From Streptomyces roseifaciens (GTDB lineage: Bacteria > Actinomycetota > Actinomycetes > Streptomycetales > Streptomycetaceae): a stretch of DNA of 64,000 bases. Numbering within the stretch: position 1 is the first letter of the stretch; the number at the start of each line of letters is the position of its first letter. The notes under the pieces were generated by a model. That model did not search any database. It was given only the letters and a program-made list of their open reading frames with translations, and was not told the origin of the DNA. The stretch covers positions 2,214,530 through 2,278,529 of the forward strand of contig NZ_LNBE01000003.1 in the NCBI RefSeq assembly GCF_001445655.1, written 5' to 3'. Made by a program: the position numbers and the translations under genes. Shown in pieces: positions 9,799-18,469 of the stretch.

Positions 9799-10770
9799 TT
9801 GACACGCACGACACCGCCGCGCCCGCTGGATGTGGCGGCCGAGCTTCCGGAGCTGGCGGGCCTGGCCAGGACGGCCATCCGCCTGCACCCGCGCCGGGGT
9901 GCCCCCACCGTCCATGAAAGCTCGGTGGGCGGTCCGCTGCTGTGGCCGGCGGGCGAGCCCTGGCCGGAGTACGAGCCTGCATACGTGGCCTATGGTCCGT
10001 TGACCACGCTGGCGGACGTCCGCAGGGCACGGGGGATCGGAGAAGACGGGCTGACCGAGCAGGAGAGGGAAGACTTCCGCCGGACCAGAGTCTGGTACCC
10101 GGAGGAAGTGCTGCCGGACGGGCCGCTGCCCCTGATTCCGCTCGTGCAGCTCTACGCCCGGGACGTACCCGGACTCCCGTGCCCCGAGGGGACGGAAATG
10201 CTTCAGGTGCTGTGGTCCCCGTTCGAGGACATCGAAGGGTGCTCCGGTGCCGTACAACTGCGGTGGCGTCGGTCCTCGGACGTGCGGGAGATCCTGACCG
10301 ATCCGCCCGAGCCCGCCTACGTCGACCAGAGCGATCACGTACCGACGCCCTGTGTGCTGCATCCGGAACAGGTCCGGGAGTTCCCGCCCGTGCATCTCCT
10401 CACGGGCGAACAGGCGAAGCGCGTGGAGGCCTGGGCGGAGGAGCGGTCGGTGGACTACCAGGGAGCCCTGTCCGTCGCTCCCGGCTGGAAGCTGGGCGGC
10501 TGGCCCTCGCACGTCACCTACGGCCACCCCCCGGGCCCCGACGAGCTCCTATGTGGTGAGTGCGGCGGGCCCGTGGAGGCACTGCTGACCGTGGACAGCA
10601 AAGAATGGGGCGGATCAAGCAGGACCTGGTGCCCGGTCGAGGACGTGGACGGACATCCGTACGCCACCCACACGCCCACGGTGGTGACTGTCGGCCGCGG
10701 GTGGTGGACCCTCCAGATCTACGCCTGCGTCGGCACGCCGTCCCACCTGCCACGGTCGATCATGCAGTAG
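9799..10770 (+). CDS. Conserved hypothetical protein, possibly DUF1963/YwqG-like
   Basis: This 323-residue soluble protein has SVGGPLLWPAGEPWP near the N-terminus and PLIPLVQLYARDVPGL..G.EMLQVLWSP in the middle. That pattern recalls DUF1963/YwqG proteins, which combine a substrate-like entry motif with a 'LQ(F/V)...P' strand. The C-terminal third has two Cys pairs (CGECGG and a later C-P) that could bind zinc. TTG at 9799 is chosen because AGAGGGGG sits just upstream; the upstream extension in the same frame is Pro/Arg-rich and unlike coding sequence. Function is unknown. Confidence 0.65.
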   Translation: MTRTTPPRPLDVAAELPELAGLARTAIRLHPRRGAPTVHESSVGGPLLWPAGEPWPEYEPAYVAYGPLTTLADVRRARGIGEDGLTEQEREDFRRTRVWYPEEVLPDGPLPLIPLVQLYARDVPGLPCPEGTEMLQVLWSPFEDIEGCSGAVQLRWRRSSDVREILTDPPEPAYVDQSDHVPTPCVLHPEQVREFPPVHLLTGEQAKRVEAWAEERSVDYQGALSVAPGWKLGGWPSHVTYGHPPGPDELLCGECGGPVEALLTVDSKEWGGSSRTWCPVEDVDGHPYATHTPTVVTVGRGWWTLQIYACVGTPSHLPRSIMQ

Positions 10771-10773
10771 TAG

Positions 10774-10815
<42 letters not shown>

Positions 10816-10832
10816 TCAACGGCGGCACTGGT

Positions 10833-11996
10833 TCAGTACGGCGAGAGAGTGAGGCGCAGAAACCGGGGCCGGTAGATGTCGGCGCGGCGGATGACGTCGG
10901 CCGGGGCGAGACTGTTGACGTTGTAGGAGAGCACGATGTCACGGCTGCCGCGTTCGAGTTCCGGATGCTCGTGGGGGTTGTAGGCGATGACATTCGGGTT
11001 GCGGTACGTGCCCTTCGGCCCGGCTTCCGGCGCCGTGTACACCGTCCGGGGCCGGGTGAAGGGGCCGCCGGGGGAGCGGGACCAGGCAATCTGAGTCTCC
11101 GCGCTGAACGGCACATCCGCGCGCTGGGTCACCAGCGCGTACCAGGATCCGCGCCGCACCACGCTGAGCTCGTCCGAGGTGAACAGCGCACCTCCGGGAC
11201 CGGCCAGCCGGCCGGCGTCCGCCTCACGACCGGACCAGACGTCGCGCGCGGTCCAGTACTGCCAGGGACGCCGCAGATCACGTCCGGCGACCCGGGCGAG
11301 CCGCAGGTGGCTGCGGCCTTCGGCGGTGCGCTCGGTCCCGTAGATGTAGGTGAACCCGCCCTGCGATTCCAGCCAGGCACCCCACGCGATGCGGGCGGAG
11401 GACGGCAGCGGGGTCACGGACACCGCTCGGCCGTACGCGCCGGCGCGAAACCTGGCCAGCACATTGTCTCGCCAGGCGATGTCCAGGGGACCGCTTCCGG
11501 TTCGGGTGTAGCGGGCGTAGACCACGCTCACGCCGTGACCGTCGGGGATGCCTGCGCGTGCCCAGTACCAGGACTCGTGGTCCGAGCCGGTCATCGGGGA
11601 GGCGGGCTGTCCGGCCCGGTCCCGGCCGGTCACCGTGCGCGGGCCACGCGCGGTCCACAGGACGAAGCTGTTGTGCAGAAAGGGGGTCGTCCCGCCCTCG
11701 CCGACAGTGGGGGAGCGCGAACCGTCGGGCCGTACGGTGCCGAGGAACGTATCGGAGAACACCCACAGTTCACCGGCCGGGGTCGGCACGGAGTACGTGC
11801 TGTCTCCGCCGGTCCAGTGGTGCGGTGACCGGTCATGGTCGGCGTAGGTCCCGAAGGCCGTGTTGAGGGCGTCTGCGGGGCGTGCGTCCACTACGCGCGG
11901 CGGTCCGGCGGCCGGGGCGGACTCCGGGGGCAGCAAGGCGCAGAGCACGGAGAGTGCGGCGGCCGCGGCGTACTTCTTCAAGGCGAAGATCCTCAT
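10833..11996 (-). CDS. Secreted DUF4185-like beta-propeller protein
   Basis: This 387-residue protein starts with a signal peptide (basic MRIFALKK, an Ala/Leu core, cleavage probably after SAPAAG). The mature part has repeated W-x-F-S-D/T and G-G-P-F-T-R-P strands, with GGDSTYSVP and ELWVFSDTFLG near the front and FTSDELSVVRRGSWYALVTQ later. This resembles DUF4185 and five-bladed glycoside-hydrolase-like propellers. A carbohydrate-binding or hydrolase role is possible but no catalytic residues can be assigned. The ATG at 11996 has AGGG upstream. It converges on the preceding gene. Confidence 0.65.
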   Translation of the reverse strand: MRIFALKKYAAAAALSVLCALLPPESAPAAGPPRVVDARPADALNTAFGTYADHDRSPHHWTGGDSTYSVPTPAGELWVFSDTFLGTVRPDGSRSPTVGEGGTTPFLHNSFVLWTARGPRTVTGRDRAGQPASPMTGSDHESWYWARAGIPDGHGVSVVYARYTRTGSGPLDIAWRDNVLARFRAGAYGRAVSVTPLPSSARIAWGAWLESQGGFTYIYGTERTAEGRSHLRLARVAGRDLRRPWQYWTARDVWSGREADAGRLAGPGGALFTSDELSVVRRGSWYALVTQRADVPFSAETQIAWSRSPGGPFTRPRTVYTAPEAGPKGTYRNPNVIAYNPHEHPELERGSRDIVLSYNVNSLAPADVIRRADIYRPRFLRLTLSPY

Positions 11997-12017
11997 GGGC
12001 TTGCCCTGTCTGTCTCT

Positions 12018-12497
12018 TCAGCCCCGGTAGGCGTCTTCCAGCCCCTGAATGTCGATCTTGCGCATCCCCAGCATGGCCTGCATGACGCGGTTGGCCGCGG
12101 CCCGATCCGGGTCGGTCAGCAGTTCGATGAGCCGGCGCGGGGTGATCTGCCAGGACAGGCCGTACTTGTCCTTGACCCAGCCACAGGGGCCTTCCTCCCC
12201 GCCCTCGCTCAGCCGGCCCCAGAGCCGGTCGACCTCCCCCTGGTCCGCGCAGTCGACGCTGAAGGAGACGGCCTCGGTGAAGGTGAACTCCGGCCCTCCG
12301 TTGAGGGCGACGAAGTGCTGGCCCGCGAGCGTGAACTCGACGGTCATGACGGAACCCGGTGCGCCCGGCCCCGCCTCGCCGTAGTGCTGTACTTCGACGA
12401 TGCGCGAGTCGTCGAAGATCGAGACGTAGTGGGCGGCGGCCTCCTCGGCCTGCCCGTCGTACCAGAGGAAGGGCTTGATCTTCTGAGTGATCTGCAC
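12018..12497 (-). CDS. VOC-superfamily protein, PhnB-like
   Basis: This 159-residue protein matches the PhnB/3-demethylubiquinone-like VOC family: KIKPFLWYDGQAEEAAAHYVSIF at the start, then VMTVEFTLAGQHFVALNGGPEF, and WGRLSEGG...CGWVKDKYGLSWQI. The last segment is the diagnostic C-terminal motif of this group. VOC folds bind metal or small ligands; the substrate here is unknown. GTG at 12497 is chosen because homology begins right after it; no strong ribosome site is visible, and an in-frame extension to 12578 looks non-coding. Confidence 0.8.
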   Translation of the reverse strand: MQITQKIKPFLWYDGQAEEAAAHYVSIFDDSRIVEVQHYGEAGPGAPGSVMTVEFTLAGQHFVALNGGPEFTFTEAVSFSVDCADQGEVDRLWGRLSEGGEEGPCGWVKDKYGLSWQITPRRLIELLTDPDRAAANRVMQAMLGMRKIDIQGLEDAYRG

Positions 12498-12609
12498 GGT
12501 GACGAGTAGACCCGACTCCACGCCCGGAAGCCCGCCCGACGCGCGCGAGGACGCGAGGCGTGCCGTCGGGGCAGGCAACAGGACCCGTTGTGCCGTTCCT
12601 TCAGCCCTC

Positions 12610-13197
12610 TCAGGCCTGGTCCGCCTCGTCCGCCTCGTCCGCCGCGTGGGGGAGCAGGGGGAACAGCCGGGTGATGAGGGCCACCGGTCGGGCGCCGTCG
12701 GGCCGGGCCAGGGGGCGTTGTTCGCGGTCCTGGTAGGGGGCGAGTGCCCGCCGGATGGTGTCCGCGACCCGGCTCATCTCTTCGGGAGTCAGGTAGGCGA
12801 TGGCGCTGAAGGCTTCGTCGTGACGCCATTCGGCCGGCGCGTGGTCGCGTTGGGCGAGCCATCGCTGCCAGCTCTCGTCCTCCAGCCCTCGGGCCAGGTC
12901 GCCGAACTGCCCCTCCGCTGACGCACCAGGGTTGGGGTTGCGCTGCTTCAGGCGCCAGGGGCGTGCGCGGCCGCCGTGGTGAGGGGCTTCCTCGATGTGT
13001 CCGTGGCGTGCGAGCTGTCGAAGGTGGAACGAGCAGAGCCCGGAGCTGTAGCCCAGCCGGGCGGCGGCTTCGGTCGCCGTGACGGTGCCGACTTCGGCGA
13101 GCAGGTCCAGCAGCGCCGTGCGGACCTCGTGCTCGCGCAGTGCGTCGCCGGTGTGCCGGGTCCGGTCGGGCGGGGAGTTGAGGTCGTCTTCAGTCAC
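12610..13197 (-). CDS. ArsR-like winged-helix transcriptional regulator
   Basis: This 195-residue protein has an N-terminal winged helix (about residues 15-75): LLDLLAEVGTVTATEAAARLGYSSGLCSFHLRQLARHGHIEE is laid out as an ArsR/HTH_20 recognition unit, followed by a charged wing. The C-terminal half is a helical domain without recognisable ligand site. The GTG at 13197 sits inside a palindromic CTTTGCAAAG operator, and a second identical palindrome lies 17 bp upstream, so autoregulation is likely. The divergent gene is a peptide deformylase, probably controlled by the same operators. An acidic DEADEADQA tail ends the protein. Confidence 0.8.
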   Translation of the reverse strand: MTEDDLNSPPDRTRHTGDALREHEVRTALLDLLAEVGTVTATEAAARLGYSSGLCSFHLRQLARHGHIEEAPHHGGRARPWRLKQRNPNPGASAEGQFGDLARGLEDESWQRWLAQRDHAPAEWRHDEAFSAIAYLTPEEMSRVADTIRRALAPYQDREQRPLARPDGARPVALITRLFPLLPHAADEADEADQA

Positions 13198-13223
13198 TTT
13201 GCAAAGTCTGCTACTTTGCAAAG
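13197..13223. promoter_or_regulatory. Twin palindromic operators CTTTGCAAAG
   Basis: Two identical perfect 10-bp palindromes occupy 13197-13206 and 13214-13223, 17 bp apart centre to centre. The first overlaps the start codon of the ArsR-like gene and both lie in the divergent promoter facing the deformylase gene. The spacing and symmetry suit two dimers of a winged-helix repressor. Confidence 0.75.
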
Positions 13224-13311
13224 ATCTTGGCAAGCGGTTCCTGCCCGGAGACGCCAGGCCGCGGTGAAGGCGGCCGCGGCGCATGTGGCGTACGCAGAAG
13301 AGGAGACAGCG

Positions 13312-13974
13312 ATGTCTGTTGGTCACGACCAGTCCCGTCCCGTGGACCGGCGAGTCCGTGTGCAGGGCCAACCGGTCGACTCGTATCCCGCTCTGTCGCC
13401 GGAGGCGGAACGGGGATCGGTGCGCCGGATCACGGTGGTGGGCGAGGAGGTCCTGAGCCGCCCGTGCCGGGAGGTGACCGAATTCGGCACTCCCGAGTTG
13501 TCGGCGTTGATCGACGACATGTTCCTGACCATGCATGTGGCCGACGGTGCGGGCCTGGCGGCCAATCAGGTAGGCGTCGACCTGCAGCTGTTCGTCTATG
13601 ACTGCCCGGACGAACTCGGGGTCAGGCATGTCGGCCACATAATCAACCCCGTCCTGGACCTGCCCGCTCCAGCCGGCCGCCGGCTGGTGGAGGAATCCGA
13701 GGGCTGCCTGTCCGTACCCGGTGCCACCATGACGGTCTCCCGCACCGATCGTGCCGTCGTTCGTGGATTCGACAAGGACGGCAACCCCCTTGTCATCGAG
13801 GGAATGGGCTACTTCGCACGGTGCCTGCAGCATGAAACCGACCACCTCGTCGGCCAGACATACCTCGACCGACTCTCCAAGCGGGACCGCAAGGACGCTC
13901 TGCGGCAGATGGCGGACCGCCGTGAGGACGTCTTCGCACGACGTGAGAACAAGGCTGCTCGCTTGGGCCGGTGA
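13312..13974 (+). CDS. def: Peptide deformylase
   Basis: This 220-residue enzyme has the three peptide deformylase motifs: GAGLAANQVG (motif 1), EGCLSVPG with metal ligand Cys132 (motif 2) and QHETDHLVG with His174, Glu175 and His178 (motif 3). It removes the formyl group from nascent N-terminal Met using a bound divalent metal. ATG 13312 follows an AGAGGAGAC ribosome site. The N-terminus carries about 35 residues before the usual 'RRITVVGEEVL' start. It is expressed divergently from an ArsR-like regulator through twin palindromes, unlike the usual fmt-linked def, so it may be a stress-induced or resistance paralogue. Confidence 0.92.
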   Translation: MSVGHDQSRPVDRRVRVQGQPVDSYPALSPEAERGSVRRITVVGEEVLSRPCREVTEFGTPELSALIDDMFLTMHVADGAGLAANQVGVDLQLFVYDCPDELGVRHVGHIINPVLDLPAPAGRRLVEESEGCLSVPGATMTVSRTDRAVVRGFDKDGNPLVIEGMGYFARCLQHETDHLVGQTYLDRLSKRDRKDALRQMADRREDVFARRENKAARLGR

Positions 13975-14042
13975 GGCGCGTGTCCACAGCGCCTTCTTTC
14001 ATGGTCGGGGGAACCCGTGATCTGACGCGCTGTTGCCCGGTT

Positions 14043-14330
14043 TCACGAGCGTCGCGTTGCAGCCTGTCCGTCGGACACGGAGTTGCCGGTGCCGTGGTTG
14101 CCCGGGTTGGCGTGCAGTGTCTTGTCGGCCGAGCCCAGCGCGTCGAACAGCGCCAGGGCACGGTCCCTGGGCACCGCGTATCGTCCCATTGGAGCAGGAA
14201 CTGAACCGGCACGGTGACCCGGGCGGCGGTCTCCGCCAGCCCGTGCACGCCGAGCAGGCCCAGCACCGCGGCGCGGATTCGGGGCGGCCAGCAGGTCGGG
14301 GTGACGACGGCGGAAGAGACGCGTGGGTGT
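14043..14330 (-). pseudogene. Remnant of an alpha/beta hydrolase (dienelactone hydrolase-like), C-terminal part
   Basis: Read on the minus strand, one frame gives VLGLLGVHGLAETAARVTVPVQFLLQWDD. A +1 shift then continues as RDRALALFDALGSADKTL followed by HANPGNHG and a stop at 14043. This is the acid/histidine end of an alpha/beta hydrolase (Asp in QWDD, His in NHG). At least one frameshift separates the pieces, and the upstream nucleophile region is missing or scrambled, so it is a decayed gene. Confidence 0.6.
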
Positions 14331-14705
14331 TCAGGGGAGAGGCTGGGTGTCTCCTGCGAAGACGATGATCTGATCGATGAGGTTTCGCCGCAGGTGGACG
14401 ACGTCCGTTCCTGCCAGACGGGGGCCCTCGTCAGGTGTGGTGAAGACCCACTGATACCGGGCCCACTCGTCTGGCATGTCCACTCCCGAGCAACGGGTCA
14501 TCGTGCCGGTTCCTGCCGGATGGTGCCGGATTTCCCGTACGAAGCGCTCGACTGCCTCGATCCCCTCGCTGCGCCCCAACGGCCCCCAGAGGATCACGTC
14601 CGACGTCAGGGCCTGGGCCAGCAGAGTGGTCACATACCTGTCGTCCGAGGCGTTGAACGCCGAGATGAACGTATCGATCGCACACTGCGCGGTCTCTTCC
14701 TGCAT
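14331..14705 (-). CDS. SnoaL-like/NTF2-fold protein
   Basis: This 124-residue protein has the small NTF2/SnoaL-like layout: an N-terminal helix (AIDTFISAFNASDDRYVTTLLA), the 'LTSDVILWGPLGRSEGIEAVERFVREI' loop and helix, then strands ending in TDVVHLRRNLIDQIIVFAGD. Such folds serve as ketosteroid-isomerase-like or cyclase-like enzymes and as binding proteins; no catalytic pair can be assigned. The ATG at 14705 has no clear ribosome site. It lies beside the hydrolase remnant on the same strand. Confidence 0.7.
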   Translation of the reverse strand: MQEETAQCAIDTFISAFNASDDRYVTTLLAQALTSDVILWGPLGRSEGIEAVERFVREIRHHPAGTGTMTRCSGVDMPDEWARYQWVFTTPDEGPRLAGTDVVHLRRNLIDQIIVFAGDTQPLP

Positions 14706-14813
14706 GCGTCAGTAATACCAGTCATCTTGCGGAACGAGGCCCTCAGTTACCCGGGATGCCCATGAGGTGTCCCGGCACCCAAGGGCCCGGCCCCACCCGG
14801 CCGCGCCCGCTCG

Positions 14814-15998
14814 TCACACGAAGGCGCTGTGCCCGGTGACGGCCTTGCCGACGATGAGGGTGTTCATTTCACGGGAGCCCTCGAACGAGTAGACGGCCTC
14901 GGCGTCCGCGAAGAACTTGGCGATCTCGTAGTCGAGGACGATGCCGTTTCCGCCGAAGAGTTCACGGGCCCAGGCGACGCATTCGCGCATGCGGGTGGTG
15001 GTGAACGCCTTGGCGAGTGCGGCTTGTTCGGCGCTGCCCCGGCCGGCGGCGACCAGCTGGTTGAGACGGACGACCATGCCGAACATCGCGGTGATGTTGC
15101 CGAGCATCTTCACCAGGAGGTCCTGGACCAGCTGGAAGGAGCCGATGGGCCTGCCGAACTGCACGCGCGTGACGGCGTATCCACGGGCCAGCTCATAGGC
15201 GCGCACTGCAATCCCCAGCGCCTGCCAGGCCACGCCGCCCCGCGTGTGGGCCAGGACGGCGGCCGTGTCGCGGAAGCTGTCGATGCGCTGCAGGCGGTTC
15301 GCCTCGGGGACCCGTACCCCGTCGAGGACGATGTCGGCGTTCTGCACGGTCCGCAGCGCGATCTTGCCCTCGATCTTCGTGGCGGTGAAACCGGGGGTGC
15401 CCTTCTCCACCACGAAGCCCTTGACGTTGCCATCGGCGGCGTCGCGCGCCCAGACCACGACGACATCGGCGAAGGTGCCGTTGCCGATCCACCGCTTGGC
15501 GCCGTCGAGGACCCAGGTGTCTCCCTCACGCCGGGCGGTGGTGCGCATGCCGCCCGCGACGTCGGAGCCGCCCTCGGGCTCGGTCAGGGCGAATGCGCCG
15601 ATCTTGTTCATCGCGGCCATGTCCGGCAGCCAGCGCTCGCGCTGCTCCGGGCTTCCGCCACCGCGGATGCTGCCCATCGCCAGACCGGTGTGGACCCCGG
15701 AGAACACCGCCAGTGACGGGTCGACGCGGTTGAGTTCCATGGTGAGGAAGCCGGAGAAGAGCTCGCTGCGCGGGCGGCCGTCGCCGAATTCGGGGTAGGC
15801 GTATCCGGCCGGCCGGAGCTTGGCCATCTTCCCGACCGCCTCGAAGGGGAATTCCGCCCGGTCCCAGGCGTTCTGGGTCAGCGGCTTGATCTCGCTTTCC
15901 AAGTAATCGCGAATGGTGGCCAGCTCGGCCTGCTCGGCATCGCTGAGCAGGCCGGCGAAGCCGAAGAAATCGGGGGTGACGATGGCGGGCTTGGGCAT
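14814..15998 (-). CDS. Acyl-CoA dehydrogenase, glutaryl-CoA dehydrogenase-like
   Basis: This 394-residue flavoenzyme is last in a five-gene operon. It shows FALTEPEGGSDVAGGMRTTA and KRWIGNGTFADV for FAD and substrate binding, and the C-terminal EGSREMNTLIVGKAVTG with the position of the catalytic base, Glu373. Overall it resembles glutaryl-CoA dehydrogenases. The Arg that binds the substrate carboxylate in those enzymes (in a YRS segment) is not evident here: the aligned stretch reads LAVFSGVHTGL. I therefore expect a non-glutaryl acyl-CoA substrate. ATG 15998 has GAAGGAG upstream, 22 bases after the preceding gene. Confidence 0.9.
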   Translation of the reverse strand: MPKPAIVTPDFFGFAGLLSDAEQAELATIRDYLESEIKPLTQNAWDRAEFPFEAVGKMAKLRPAGYAYPEFGDGRPRSELFSGFLTMELNRVDPSLAVFSGVHTGLAMGSIRGGGSPEQRERWLPDMAAMNKIGAFALTEPEGGSDVAGGMRTTARREGDTWVLDGAKRWIGNGTFADVVVVWARDAADGNVKGFVVEKGTPGFTATKIEGKIALRTVQNADIVLDGVRVPEANRLQRIDSFRDTAAVLAHTRGGVAWQALGIAVRAYELARGYAVTRVQFGRPIGSFQLVQDLLVKMLGNITAMFGMVVRLNQLVAAGRGSAEQAALAKAFTTTRMRECVAWARELFGGNGIVLDYEIAKFFADAEAVYSFEGSREMNTLIVGKAVTGHSAFV

Positions 15999-16020
15999 CG
16001 ATGACTCCTTCGTGAAAGGT

Positions 16021-16965
16021 TCAGCCGTGGTCGGCGCGGCGCAGCGCGGCGGTCAGGGCGAGCTGTTTGCGGTCGCGGAGCAGGGCGCGTTCCCGGTACG
16101 CCTCGGGGCCGTGTCCGTACGCTGCCTCGGTCTGATGGACGATCGTGGTGACGGCGTCGTCGTCCAGCTCCGGGCGGCCCAGGCGCAGCCAGCCCTCGGC
16201 GAGGCCTGGGCCCAGGTGCTGCATCATGTGGCGGATGCCGCCGGGACCGCCGCCGAGGTGGAAGCTCTCGAAGGGGCCGACGGCCGCGTAGCGGCCGCCC
16301 AGCGACGCCTTCATCACGGTGTCGAGCTCCCCGGCGTCCACCACCCCAGTGACAACGAGGTGGACCGCCTCCTGGAGCACCGCGCTCTGCAGCCGGTTCG
16401 CCGTGAATCCGGGGATCTCCTTGCGCAGCCGCACGGGGGTCTTGCCCAGGGCCCGGTAGAAGGCGACGGCCGCCGCGACGACGTCCTCCGCGGTGCGCTC
16501 GCCCGGCACGATCTCCACGAGCGGCACGAGGTGCGGCGGATTGAAGGGGTGCGCGACCAGCAGCCGCGCGGCGACCTCGTCCGGCAGTCCGGTGGCGATC
16601 CGGGAGGCGACGATCCCGGAGCTGGACGTGGCCAGCACCGCGTCGGCCGGGGCGTGCCGGGCGATGTCGGCGAACAGCCGTTGCTTGAACTCCAGGTTCT
16701 CCGGGCCGTTCTCCTGGACGAGCCGCGCTCCGGTCACGGCCTCGGCCAGGTCGTGGGTGGTGCGGATGCGGCCGCGCAGTCCGGCCGCGTCGCTGCCGGG
16801 CAGTCCGACGGCGAGCATCGGCAGTGCGTCGTCGACGGCCTCGTCCAGGTCGTCGCGCGGATCGGTGACGGTCACCTCGATTCCGTGCGAGGCGAACAGC
16901 GCGGCCCACGCGAGGCCGATGGTGCCGGCGCCGACGACGGTGACGGTCTTCCACTCGGGGGTCAT
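16021..16965 (-). CDS. 3-hydroxyacyl-CoA dehydrogenase family protein, lambda-crystallin/carnitine dehydrogenase-like
   Basis: This 314-residue protein begins with a Rossmann NAD site (VVGAGTIGLAWAALF), then carries HPFNPPHLVPLVEIVPG (catalytic His and substrate loop) and EIPGFTANRLQSAVLQEA. The C-terminal GPFESFHLGGGPGG is typical of the lambda-crystallin/L-carnitine dehydrogenase branch, which often acts on free 3-hydroxy acids rather than CoA esters. Its ATG overlaps the acetoacetate decarboxylase stop by 4 bases. In the operon it would supply the 3-keto substrate for the decarboxylase. Confidence 0.88.
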   Translation of the reverse strand: MTPEWKTVTVVGAGTIGLAWAALFASHGIEVTVTDPRDDLDEAVDDALPMLAVGLPGSDAAGLRGRIRTTHDLAEAVTGARLVQENGPENLEFKQRLFADIARHAPADAVLATSSSGIVASRIATGLPDEVAARLLVAHPFNPPHLVPLVEIVPGERTAEDVVAAAVAFYRALGKTPVRLRKEIPGFTANRLQSAVLQEAVHLVVTGVVDAGELDTVMKASLGGRYAAVGPFESFHLGGGPGGIRHMMQHLGPGLAEGWLRLGRPELDDDAVTTIVHQTEAAYGHGPEAYRERALLRDRKQLALTAALRRADHG

Positions 16966-17711
16966 GAGGCGTCTTCCTCGGTCAGGTAGTCGTGGACGGG
17001 AACGGCCTTGTCCAGCGTGAGATCCGTGACGATGTGGCCGGCCGAGACGATCTCGCGTACCGGCAGGTCCGCCAGCGGCGCCAGCACGTGCTCGAAGAGC
17101 TGCAGCCGCGCGGGGCCGGTGTAGGCCTCCTTGACCACGAGATCGGTGATCCGCGTGCGGACCAGCTCGCAGACGCGCGGGGTGCCGTCGTAGCCGGGGA
17201 CGACCTTGAGCATGTACGTGGGCACGGCGATCTGCTCGCGGGCGAGTTCCGGGGCGAGCGGCCGGTGCTTGTAGCCCATCGTCGCGGTGGCGACCCGCAC
17301 GCTGCCGTAGTCCAGCGTCCCGACCAGCGCGGAGTGGTCGGCGAACAGGGCCGGCGTGCCCATCGCCTTCGGATAGGCGCTCACCTCGCGGCCCGCGGCG
17401 GTGGCGGCGAAGCTGTCCAGGTACATCGCGTGCAGGTAGTCGCCGCGCTCGTCCCCGAACCGCACCGGGATCGCCTGCCCGGCCTCGACGTACGGGCCGT
17501 AGGCCGTGACGTCCGTCATCTTCATCACCTCGAACCGCACCAGCGGTTCGTCGACCCGCAGCGGCTCGGGCACCACGGCCCGCAGCGCCTCGGGGTCGGT
17601 GCGGTAGACGATGCTGAGGTACTCGCGATCGGTGAAACGAGCGGCGACGGGGGCGTACGCGGGCGCCGTTACGGGGGTACTGAGCGTTTCCAGGATGCGT
17701 GCGCGGTTCAT
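16962..17711 (-). CDS. Acetoacetate decarboxylase family protein
   Basis: This 249-residue protein matches acetoacetate decarboxylase (ADC). The Schiff-base lysine lies in GREVSAYPKAMGTP and is Lys115, the same number as in the Clostridium acetobutylicum enzyme. Flanking features include PEPLRV, the MYLDSF strand and a C-terminal VSAGHIVTDLTL. ADC decarboxylates free beta-keto acids to ketones; some relatives act as hydratases or dehydratases. ATG 17711 overlaps the hydratase stop (ATGA), so I chose it over a GTG 12 bases upstream. Its position between a hydratase and a 3-hydroxyacyl dehydrogenase gene indicates a beta-keto acid substrate made in this pathway. Confidence 0.88.
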   Translation of the reverse strand: MNRARILETLSTPVTAPAYAPVAARFTDREYLSIVYRTDPEALRAVVPEPLRVDEPLVRFEVMKMTDVTAYGPYVEAGQAIPVRFGDERGDYLHAMYLDSFAATAAGREVSAYPKAMGTPALFADHSALVGTLDYGSVRVATATMGYKHRPLAPELAREQIAVPTYMLKVVPGYDGTPRVCELVRTRITDLVVKEAYTGPARLQLFEHVLAPLADLPVREIVSAGHIVTDLTLDKAVPVHDYLTEEDAS

Positions 17712-18469
17712 CGTCCGCTCCACTGCGGGGCGCGCTTCTCGGTGAAGGCGCGCACCCCCTCGGCGAAGTCGGCCGAGCGCAGCAGCGCTCCGGCCTCGGC
17801 GGCCTGCGCGGCGAACGCCTCCGACTCCGGCGCGCCGTCGGCCAGCCGGACGGTCCTCTTCACGGCGGCCAGGGCCAGCGGCGCGTTGGCCGCGATCTCC
17901 TCGGCGAGCTCCAGCGCGGCCGGCAGTGCTCCGCCGTCCGGGGTGAGGTGGTTGACGACGCCCAGCTCGCGGGCGCGTCCGGCGGTGACGGTGCGGCCGG
18001 TCAGCAGCAGTTCCATCGCCAAGTGGTGGGGGACGCGCCGGGGGAGCCGTACGACTCCACCGCCACCGGCGATCAGTCCGCGCCTGACCTCGGGGAGGGC
18101 GAAGCGGGCGCCCTCGGCGGCGACCACCAGGTCGCAGGCCAGGGCCAGTTCGAAGCCCCCTCCCAGGGCGTGGCCCTCGACGGCCGCGATCAGCGGCTTG
18201 GCCGTCGGGGCCTCGACGAGTCCGGCGAAGCCCTTGCCGGGAACGGTCACCTGCTCGCCCCGGGCGGCGGCCTTGAGGTCCATGCCCGCGCAGAAGGTGC
18301 CGTCCACGCCGGTGAGGACGCCCACCCGCAGCCCGGGGTCGGACTCCAGCCGGTCGACGGCGGCGGCGATGCCCAGAGCCACCTCGGCGTTGACGGCGTT
18401 ACGGGCCCGGGGCCGGTCGATGGTGACGACGAGCGTGCTGCCGATGGCCTCGGTGCGCGTGGCGCTCAT
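17708..18469 (-). CDS. Enoyl-CoA hydratase/isomerase (crotonase family)
   Basis: This 253-residue crotonase has FCAGMDLKA (oxyanion-hole strand), AVEGHALGGGFELALACD, and FALPEVRRGLIAGGGGVVRLPR, where Glu and Gly residues form the second half of the active site. It hydrates trans-2-enoyl-CoA to 3-hydroxyacyl-CoA, or does a related reaction. Both ends overlap neighbours by 4 bases, so it is translationally coupled between the CoA-transferase and the acetoacetate decarboxylase genes. CaiD-type crotonobetainyl-CoA hydratases are an alternative subfamily, given the CaiB-like neighbour. Confidence 0.9.
   Translation of the reverse strand: MSATRTEAIGSTLVVTIDRPRARNAVNAEVALGIAAAVDRLESDPGLRVGVLTGVDGTFCAGMDLKAAARGEQVTVPGKGFAGLVEAPTAKPLIAAVEGHALGGGFELALACDLVVAAEGARFALPEVRRGLIAGGGGVVRLPRRVPHHLAMELLLTGRTVTAGRARELGVVNHLTPDGGALPAALELAEEIAANAPLALAAVKRTVRLADGAPESEAFAAQAAEAGALLRSADFAEGVRAFTEKRAPQWSGR

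Noticed and set aside
14814..15998. Glutaryl-CoA dehydrogenase
   Set aside because: Overall similarity is real, but the carboxylate-binding Arg segment is replaced, so the specific name is not justified.
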